Both the position numbers and the translations under genes were made by a program. From Trichosporon coremiiforme (Eukaryota; Basidiomycota; Tremellomycetes; Trichosporonales; Trichosporonaceae): 64,000 nt of DNA. Below, piece after piece: positions 56,721 to 64,000 of this stretch. Under the pieces are notes generated by a model that worked only from the letters and a program-made list of their open reading frames with translations, was not told the DNA's origin and made no database searches. Position 1 is the first letter of the stretch, and the number at the start of each line of letters is the position of its first letter. Location of the stretch: assembly GCA_039545355.1 (NCBI GenBank), contig BCJJ01000024.1:558001-622000 (forward strand), written 5' to 3'.

Positions 56721-58972
56721 GGTACAGGTGCATGATGTTAATACGTAGCATGTCGAATAGTTTTCAGTAGGGTATCACTGTATATGCATTTAGTTTTCTG
56801 GGCAATGATGCGCGCCGGGGCCGGGGGAGCGGTAGCTTGTCAGCTGGTCGATGACGGCCATGTCCGAGGTATCCGAAATGTCCGCCGGCAGAACGCGAGA
56901 ACTGACGCGACGAGGTACGCCGGACCGGTCAGCTTCTTTGTCATGCATCCCGTTCTCAACGTCACAAACATGACTCGCCTAGCAATTGCTAGGTGTTGGC
57001 ACACGATCAGCTCGGAAGGCGGCCGGAGAAAGCCGGTACGGTGGGCAGAATGTATTCCAACATGCACGAATACAAACGCTCGCTGGCAGACGACTCACTG
57101 GCAATCATCTCGCTGGCAAACATGAGGCCCCTTCATGGCTTCTCAATGGCAAACACGAGGCCCAGACCGCAACATACCTCGCGCATCACACAGAGCGTCA
57201 TGCAGCTCGTCTCACGCGTCACGCTTCCCACGACATGATTGTTAGCCTCGTTTCAGTCATTCAATCGAGTGACTGCACATGACTGAATGGAGGCGTCGAA
57301 GTCGCGAGTCCAGAAGGTCAGTGGTAAAGGTCAGATTCGGATGCGGAATGTCGTTTGTATTCCAATCTGACGTGTTTTGGCAGATATGGTTACTGAATGT
57401 CAGGCGCGTCGAGCCGAACATGCCGAGTGAGCGATGTGGGCGGCTACATCCAGCCATGGTCGATTTCCAGTTTCCGGCTAGATGATGATGGCAAGCGTGC
57501 CTTGCTTCCCATCTGCCAAGCGGTCCTCGTGAATGCCGCGGTCATCTGCAGACGTTAAGCTTATCCCGGGTCAGGCGGGGCAGGCGCCGACGTGCCCGCT
57601 CTCCGCCACTATGATACTGCCAGCACTACAGCGGGTAAGGCATGGGTGAAAAGTCGGGTCTCGCTAGCCTCGTCTTCGGGCCCGTCTGCGAAGAAATCGC
57701 CGCATCTCATCCACGGCAACCGGGCAAGCAGCAGCTGGGTCCAGGCACGCCTGGGCCGTGGTCAAGTGACGAGGTCAAATCTGGGTGAGGAATGCCCTGA
57801 GTGCCTCATTCTCGTGGCGAATATTTCGAGAGATATTTGACCACTAACCCCCCTCTCCTTCCGACTTCCGAGTTTTATGGACTGCTCTTCTGTCGAGCCT
57901 GCACTTTTCGGGCAACTTGCATTCCTTCAATGTTGCTGCTGGGAAAATCTTCCCAATCTTCCCCTCACACGTCACGCTGTATCTGCGCATGCAGCACACA
58001 CGAAGGGCAGAATGCCAGAGGAAGAAGAAGCTTGCATATGGTGATGCACGTAAGCTGCAGTGAGCGTCGATCGGCTGGCTCGCCAGGTCCAGACCCAAGA
58101 TGCCGACCGGCACAGGGTCCAGTCGCCGATATTGGACCTCGACCTTTCGGACCAGTGAGAATCCAGGAATAGTCATCAAGATTGGACCACCTTCTCCCCT
58201 TCATACATGCCTTTCTCACCGTTCCCCCCGTCCTGCTCGCCGTACCTCATAGTCCCGGCGGCATTCATCCTCATAGTGATTGGCTCGTCGTGCCTCCCGT
58301 GAAGCATCCTGAGAACGCCCGCCTGCGTCCCTGGGCGATATTGGACCACCATGGGGGTCCTCACAGCGGAAATGCCCTGAGTGCCCAGCCGTGACAGCGA
58401 TATTGGACCACAAGCCTAGCCCGCCAACGCGGAACCTGCGCTAGATTGGACCACCAGGCCAACATATTGGACCACAAGCCCAGCGAACCCAGCGAGCAGG
58501 TTTGGAATGCCGGCGAGTCCGCCCATACTTCCGGTCTGCTCTGCACTCGACTCTGGACGCCGCCAGGCCTAGAGTGGGCAGGAGATGGCCGCATTTGACC
58601 ACACGCAGGCTTTCCAGGATGGCGCAGAGTCTGGCCCAGCAATGGCTGGCGCACGGCCGCTCCGGAGTGGCAGATTTGACCATACCTAGACCACATTTGA
58701 CCACTTTGTCACTGTACCACCCAGCCTGCTAACGCTTTTCCCTCCCCAGCATTCTCCGGATCCCCGGGACGTGTCGAGTAGATAAAACCCACGAGGACTG
58801 ATGACTGACGGCGTTCTTCCCCAGCTCACTGAATCACTGCATCCACTCTCACTCCAGGTTACCCAGACCCAACGCCCTAATCCCGTACATCTATTAGACC
58901 CCTCAACCAACCGGGACCCAGAGCCCGGAGAAGTAGATCCCAAACACAAGAACAACCCTCAAAGAGAAAGGA
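56721..58972. other. Intergenic region with the ATTKGACCAC array
   Basis: 2.25 kb between the Net1-like stop and the MFS transporter start, both on the + strand. The first ~1 kb shows nothing I can support. The last ~1.2 kb holds the decamer array described separately and the transporter leader, with a short ATAAAAC patch at about 58,782. Confidence 0.6.
57773..58704 (+). promoter_or_regulatory. Array of ATTGGACCAC / ATTTGACCAC decamers upstream of the MFS transporter
   Basis: Perfect ATTGGACCAC starts at 58181, 58340, 58402, 58445 and 58466, with ATTGGACCTC at 58131. ATTTGACCAC starts at 57835, 58593 and 58695, with ATTTGACCAT at 58674. An inverted ATTTGACC copy lies at 57773-57780. Ten of eleven copies share the + orientation. 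The two closest pairs (58445/58466 and 58674/58695) are both spaced exactly 21 bp. The reverse complement of the GG form contains CCAAT. The last copy ends about 270 bp before the transporter ATG. A multi-site transcription factor binding region is the simplest reading. Confidence 0.7.
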
Positions 58973-60810
58973 ATGCGCCCCGACGCCCGCACCGAGTCCG
59001 AGACGACGCTGACGGACCTGCGCGTGCTTCCTAATGTCCCGTACTCTTCCTCCTCCCGCGCCTCCTCGACTGAGACGCTCCCCACCCTCCCCTCCGCCAC
59101 TGGCGTCCCAGCCAGCAGGTTCCCAGACAAGAACCCCTCCCTCTGTCCTGCCCCCGTCCACAATGATGAGCCAGCCAAGCCGACGCGGCTCGAGACGGCG
59201 CTGTGCCTCTTGAGCGCACACCTGCTGCTGGTCACCTTCTTCGGCCTGATCACGTCCTTTGGCGCGCTGCAGCCCGTCTACGGCCAAAAGTACTCCAAGT
59301 CGGCCGTGTCCTGGATCGGCTCTGTGCAGAGCACCCTGGGTTTCTTGCCGAGTTTCGCGGTCGGACTCGTGTTTGACCGCTGTGGGCCGCGCTGGCTCTG
59401 TGTCGCTGGCAGCCTTGTTGGATTCCTCGCCATGGTCGGCGTTGCTTGTGAGTATACCTCAGACCTTCCCATTCCACCTTGAACCGACCGGAGGACCTAC
59501 TTCTACCACCGTTGGACAGCAACTGAGCACAATCCAATCCAAATACGACTCGAGACCCACCCAGGGCGACGAGGTAATGTCCCAGCGTCTATAAGGACAC
59601 CCACTCTGTCAGACCGTCGGCGAAACATGTGCTGACCCCAGACTCCAACTCGTACCTGGCCACCATCCTGAGTCACGCGCTGTACGGCCTCGGGGCCGCG
59701 CTCGTCTGGACGCCCGCCGCAGCCATTCCGGTCCAATACACGAAGCGGTCGTACGCGATCGGTTTCGTGGGCTCCGGCTCCGGTCTCGGCGGCGTAGTCT
59801 ACCCCTTCCTCCTTCGCGCGCTTTGGGCCCGGCTCGGATTCCAGCGCGGCATGCTCGCGCTCGCCGGCATCAATCTCGCTCTCACGCTGCCGTCCTGGAT
59901 CTTCCTCCGCTCCCCCCGTGGCGGGATCCGTCCCCCGGCCTTGCGCGACTTCTTGCGCGAGCTGGTCCGCCCCCAGGCCCCGAGGAGGGGCATCATGGCC
60001 TCGCCGGCACCCTCGCCGCCGAACAGCGCTATGAACTCTGCCGCGCCCTCTGTCGTCTCTAGCCCGATGCCGTCTCGCTCTGCCTCTGTCGCGTCCGACC
60101 TGGACAAGAAGGCCGACGCCCCCGCCAAAAGGGAGCAGGTCAAGGTCGGCCTGTTCACGGACCCGGAACAGCCCCGGTTCCGCGCCACTTACATCTTCCT
60201 CCTTCTCGGCGTCGGGATCAGCATGCTCAACATGTTCTCGCCGTACTTTGACGCGGCGCTTTTGCCCGTCTCTTCGCCCGTCGCCATCCTCCAGGCCGGC
60301 AGCGCTGTGGGGCGATTCAGCAGTGGCCTGCTCGCCGACAGGTTTGGGGTGTGGAGGACGTTCCTCTGCGCCTCGCTCTGCTGTGCCGTGTCCCTGCTGG
60401 CGTTCTGGCTCCCCGTGTCCCTCGGGGCTGGCGGCGTGCAGGCGCTCAGCGTTGTGGGGCTCGTGGCGTATGGTCTCAGCTCCGGGGCTTGGGTCACGCT
60501 CGTCTCCGCTTCGTGCGCGGCCATTTCGCGTCGGAGGACGGGAGCCCGCATCGGGCTGCTGTGGACTGTGGTGTCGCTCCCCATTCTGCCTGGCCCTGTG
60601 CTGTGCAGCGTTCTTCTGGAGAAGAGCAAGGCGGGCATGATTGCGTTCTGTGCGGCGACTTTCATCCTGGGTAGCGCTGTCACTTCTGTGCCCGCGCTCA
60701 GGCGCAGGATTAGGAAGCACAAGCGGGATGTGGAGGAGAGGGCCGCTGCAAAGGCTGAGCAGCCCGAGAAGGAGGAGAAGCAGGAGGAGGAGCAGCACGA
60801 GCAGGCGTAA
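58973..60810 (+). CDS. MFS transporter of the monocarboxylate (MCT) type
   Basis: Exons 58973..59447 and 59642..60810 give 547 residues. After a ~70-residue hydrophilic N-terminus, about twelve membrane segments are visible in two halves. They include LLSAHLLLVTFFGLITSFGA, SWIGSVQSTLGFLPSFAVGL, the loop DRCGPRWL, GLGAALVWTPAAAIPVQYT, IGFVGSGSGLGGVVYPFLL, TYIFLLLGVGISMLN and ILQAGSAVGRFSSGLLADRFG. The conserved D-R/K-x-G loops after TM2 and TM8 fit the MFS, and the GSGLGG motif fits fungal MCT-like carriers. The two halves are split by a basic cytoplasmic loop, and the tail is Glu/Gln-rich. The substrate is unknown. The intron is long (194 nt), with acceptor CTGACCCCAG. Confidence 0.9.
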
Positions 60811-60952
60811 GTCGTAAGTCGAAAGCAAAAGTAAGCTGTATCTGTACAATTACATCCAAAGGGTTAATCGAGACCACATGAGCTTGAATGCATTCATCTG
60901 TTGTTACATGTACACTGCGCGGCACTGGCAGGAAATGAGGTCGGAAGGGGGC

Positions 60953-61860
60953 TCATAGCTCCGTGATCGAGACGATCTGCCGGTTCCTGTCCAGCGCGAC
61001 TCTTATGTCGCCCGTAGCGTCCCAACACTCATAAACGGGCATGTACCGGTCCACGAACGCCCTTACCTCGTCCTCCGTCATACCGCTTCCCCGCTCCTCT
61101 ATCAGTTTCTCCTCCTGCTCCATCCGCCACTCATAGACCCATTCCCGCGGTGCCTCCAACGTCACTCTCCGATCGACCTTTTCGTCCAGGACTGCTTCGA
61201 GGTCCTTGAACCCTTCGTTGATCTGTTCCAGCGAGGAGAGGGGGTGGCGGCTGGATATTGGTGCCTTGGGGTGGCGCTGGGACAGGAGAGAGGAGGAGGC
61301 GGGGGAGGTGTTGATGCACCAGCCCTCGAGGAGGAAGAGGTCCAGCGGCTCTGAGAGCGAAGTGGAGGATCCTCGGTCACCGAATCCGGAGTGCGCCGAC
61401 TTGTCGAATGAGGGGAGGTCGACTGGATCTCCCGCACGGATGCAGGTGAGGACGGAGGAGAGGAGGGGTATGTCGTGTGTACCAGGGAGACCGCGGCCTT
61501 GCAGCAGCCCATTGTCGGGATTTGCCGCTGCGACGGCCTTCAATCCGCTATGGGAGAGGTAGAAGTCTTCGGTCAGCTCGTTCTCATCGTGCTCCGAGGT
61601 TCTTCCTGCCTCACTGTACCTCCCGCCGATGGAGTATCCACCGCTGCAAGTGGCAGATATCTGAGAAGACTGAGACCATACTCACCGTCCAGACTCGCTG
61701 CCGCGCAGCGCACACCTTCCTTACGCTTCAAGTCCACCAGCGCCTTCACGAGCGCACTCTTGCCCGAGCCCTGGGGACCTTGCAGCGTCACGATGCCCGA
61801 GGTGAAGTACGGTGCGAGGCGGCGCGCCTTGGCTGCGATCTGCTCGGCGGCGGTGCTCAT
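60953..61860 (-). CDS. TDA10: P-loop kinase Tda10 (D-glycerate 3-kinase-like)
   Basis: Exons (complement) 60953..61566 and 61686..61860 give 262 residues. Walker A GPQGSGKS lies at residues 28-35. The exon junction creates SLDDFYLS, the conserved DDFY segment of this family. NPDNGLLQGRGLPGTHD is diagnostic for the Tda10 / plant glycerate kinase group, and LDLFLLEGWC is the Walker B-like strand. Length matches yeast Tda10 (290 residues) apart from a shorter middle. Physiological substrate in fungi is not firmly established. The intron (119 nt) uses an AAG acceptor after CTGACCG. It is convergent with the MFS transporter, with 142 bp between stops. Confidence 0.92.
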
Positions 61861-63957
61861 CGTATTTTCATGCGCTTCGTTGAGTCGAGGGAGTGAGTGA
61901 GCTGCTGAGAGCTGGGGACGTCATGACGAGCGCAGGTGGAGGTTGGGGGTGGAGGTTGCGAAAGCGAGCGTGGGAGAATCACCGTCAACGAGCGAGGTAT
62001 GGAGGGCGACGACGAGAGAGGGCATGCCCCGTGCCTCCGTTCCTCTCCCGTTGGCGCCGAGCTCTCGAGGCAGCGACTGATGCAATTGAACTTCATAACT
62101 GTACTGCAACGATATGCGATATGTCCAGTTCGACGGTCAGCACGTCCGTGCCAGTCGATCAGCGGGCGAAGCGTGCCTGCCCGCCAGCCCAACCTCGCCC
62201 TGGCATTCTTGTTCCCGAGAGTCCGTGTCCTGAAGTCTGAGGAGTGCGTACTGCCTCCCTTCCTCCTAGCCTCCTGAACCCCTCCAGGTGTATTCAGACC
62301 GCACCGTCTTGCACTGCTGCAGCACCGCTGCACCGACACAGGAATGCAAGCTGGAATGAGGTCGAGTGCCTTGCACCATGCTCCAGCGGGCGACAGTCAC
62401 CGGAACTCCGAGGGCATATCCTGCAATTCATCCAATGCACAACGATACGAGGTCACTCGACGCCGCACGGACCCGGCTGGGCCGGCATACCTGTTGCGTC
62501 CCGATGAAATGTCACTGTCCCCCAGTGGCTCTCGGTCCAGCGTTACACACACATGTCCTCGAGATTAACGACCCACTGTATTCTAGATACAGACGCAGAG
62601 AACGCGTGAACATGTGAACGGCTGGATCCCGACACACTCAGAGCTGGGCAGGCGTACTCCCTTCAAGCGTGAGAGTGTGGACCGAACAGCCTGCGCAAAG
62701 GAGCTTTCGGTGGAAGCTTGTAGCTTCAATGTTTGCTGCGCGCTGCGCCGGTACGGTACGCTCGGTACCGCTTCCAGCAGTAGCTTCCGAGGTTCCGAGG
62801 CAGCTACCGGACCTACGCAACGCTCGGTCTGTCACTGTCACCTTCTTGTCGCTGGGATGGTCTGAGAAATGGCGGTAAGGTCCAGCGCAACGCGCAACGG
62901 ACGCAGAGACGCGTCGACCGGAGTCGTACTCCGCATCCGTCCGGATACCGTGATCGACCACCCACGCAGAATCCGTCTAATCTGCAACCTCTTCGGTGAC
63001 TGGCATTGCTTCGAATTCCCCGCTACACGCCGCATACGCCCTCTTTGGTGATAGGGGCAGGGGGCCGTGTGTTGATGGCTTTGAGCAGCGCTCCCAGCGC
63101 TGCGGCGTGCCATGTGCGAGGCATGAGGCAGACGATCACTGCGCCAGCCCAACCTGCTGCAAACGTGGATAAGCTCAGCCCAGCGTCGCTCCGAACACCC
63201 CGACATGGCGACGTGACACGATGGACGCGACGAGTGTCTCGATCAAGGTTAAGAGACGCAGAGCCAAACACTTGTTCGCGTCGACGGGGGGGGGACGGAA
63301 ATGGACACCAAGATGACGGCATGACGGCGATGCTCGGTACGGCAAGTGGGTCTGCTCACTGAGGCGCACCCAGGCACGATCCGGAGTAACCCCTCTGCTC
63401 AGGTGCTTGACGTTTTGGGTTGCTGCCCCTGGCCTTTCATCCCTGAAGAGTCCTGATGATCCCCTGGTGACCCTGGTGTTTTGGAATCTGGTGTGGTCCA
63501 CTGCTCTGCTCGCTGCTGCTCGTACTTGGTGTCACTCCTGGCGCTCTCGTACACGATTGCAAGTCTGCGTGGGCACTGCACAGAGCGACGATTCCTCTCC
63601 TGGCGTCGCAGCCTGCAAAACATCCACTGACCCAGCGCATGAAAATCGCCCCTTTCATCTGGCACAGTACTCAGGCTGACGCAAGGCAGAGTAGACGGCG
63701 CGATATATATCCCCACAGCTCCCCGCCAGCCTCACCTCTTCTCGCTCTTCTCGCTCTCTTACATCCTCACTTCCTCTTGGCAACTACCTATCACCTCGCG
63801 GCATACACGCCTCGCTCTTGTCTTCGCATCGCCGCCCGTCCTCCGACTGCGCAGCGACTACGTCTCTAAACACCTCCATCGCCATATACGGTCCAGAGGG
63901 CAGGCATATAAATCCACCCATCTCGACACTCTTTCCGTCCCCACCATTCCCCAAACC
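61861..63957. other. Divergent intergenic region, TDA10 and the secreted-protein gene
   Basis: 2.1 kb with no supported gene. From about 63,690 the + strand has a TATATAT patch at 63,701-63,707 followed by a C/T-rich run, then a second TATA-type box near 63,905. This looks like a strong promoter for the gene at the window end. Open frames elsewhere overlap on opposing strands and have no recognisable domain. Confidence 0.5.
63904..63912 (+). promoter_or_regulatory. TATA box of the secreted-protein gene
   Basis: CATATAAAT lies about 50 bp upstream of the ATG at 63,958, at a spacing that fits a TATA-driven short leader. Confidence 0.55.
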
Positions 63958-64000
63958 ATGCTCGCCGCGGCGCTCCTCGCTCTCGCGGGATCGGCGGCAG
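63958..64000 (+). CDS. Start of a probable secreted protein (partial)
   Basis: The frame begins MLAAALLALAGSAA and is cut by the window end after 14 codons. The run of Ala and Leu directly after Met looks like the hydrophobic core of a signal peptide. The upstream TATA box and C/T-rich leader support a real gene start. The product cannot be identified from what is present. Confidence 0.55.
   Translation, partial: MLAAALLALAGSAA

Noticed and set aside
1..64000. Transposon, CRISPR array, viral insertion or secondary-metabolite cluster
   Set aside because: No transposase, reverse transcriptase, terminal repeats, spaced direct-repeat array, PKS/NRPS or viral gene was seen.

Overview
The window is nuclear DNA from a GC-rich, intron-rich fungus. 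Gene content, very short introns (many 32-45 nt), a strong CTRAC branch-point motif lying almost against the 3' splice site, and closely packed divergent and convergent gene pairs fit a basidiomycete yeast. Tremellomycetes, probably a Trichosporon-like lineage, is my inference; no marker here fixes the genus. I reconstructed 21 protein genes (one cut by the window end) and one tRNA. Exon joins were chosen so that reading frame, splice consensus and family similarity agree.

Left part (1-24,700): BMS1 and NOP9, two nucleolar factors of small-subunit ribosome synthesis, are transcribed apart from one 263-bp promoter region. TIM22 (mitochondrial carrier translocase) follows, then an intron-containing tRNA-Val(AAC), a CRAL-TRIO lipid-binding protein with a long disordered tail, a 4.5-kb gene-free stretch, YPD1 (histidine phosphotransfer protein of the osmostress phosphorelay), an unrecognised protein with a 7-nt micro-exon, and a PIF1-family helicase fused to an RNase H1-type hybrid-binding domain.

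Middle (24,700-45,300): a bZIP transcription factor behind a long pyrimidine-rich leader, an F-box protein, a stand-alone RRM protein resembling the RRM of cyclophilin E, a large FUSC/BRE4-like membrane protein, a probable Mediator Med27, an ALKBH1-like dioxygenase, TCTP (TMA19) and CSE1. Two of the shared promoter regions carry paired CACGTG boxes.

Right part (45,300-64,000): a 1,654-residue Pro/Ala-rich protein with a C-terminal GATA-type zinc finger, mitochondrial EF-Ts (TSF1), a 1,566-residue acidic nuclear-type protein with weak Net1/Dnt1-like features, an MFS monocarboxylate-type transporter, TDA10 (glycerate-kinase-like P-loop kinase), and the start of a secreted protein.

Most genes are housekeeping. 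I saw no mobile element, CRISPR array or biosynthetic cluster. The most unusual non-coding structure is an array of ten same-strand ATTGGACCAC/ATTTGACCAC sites plus one inverted copy within 1 kb upstream of the MFS transporter. It looks like a purpose-built regulatory array.
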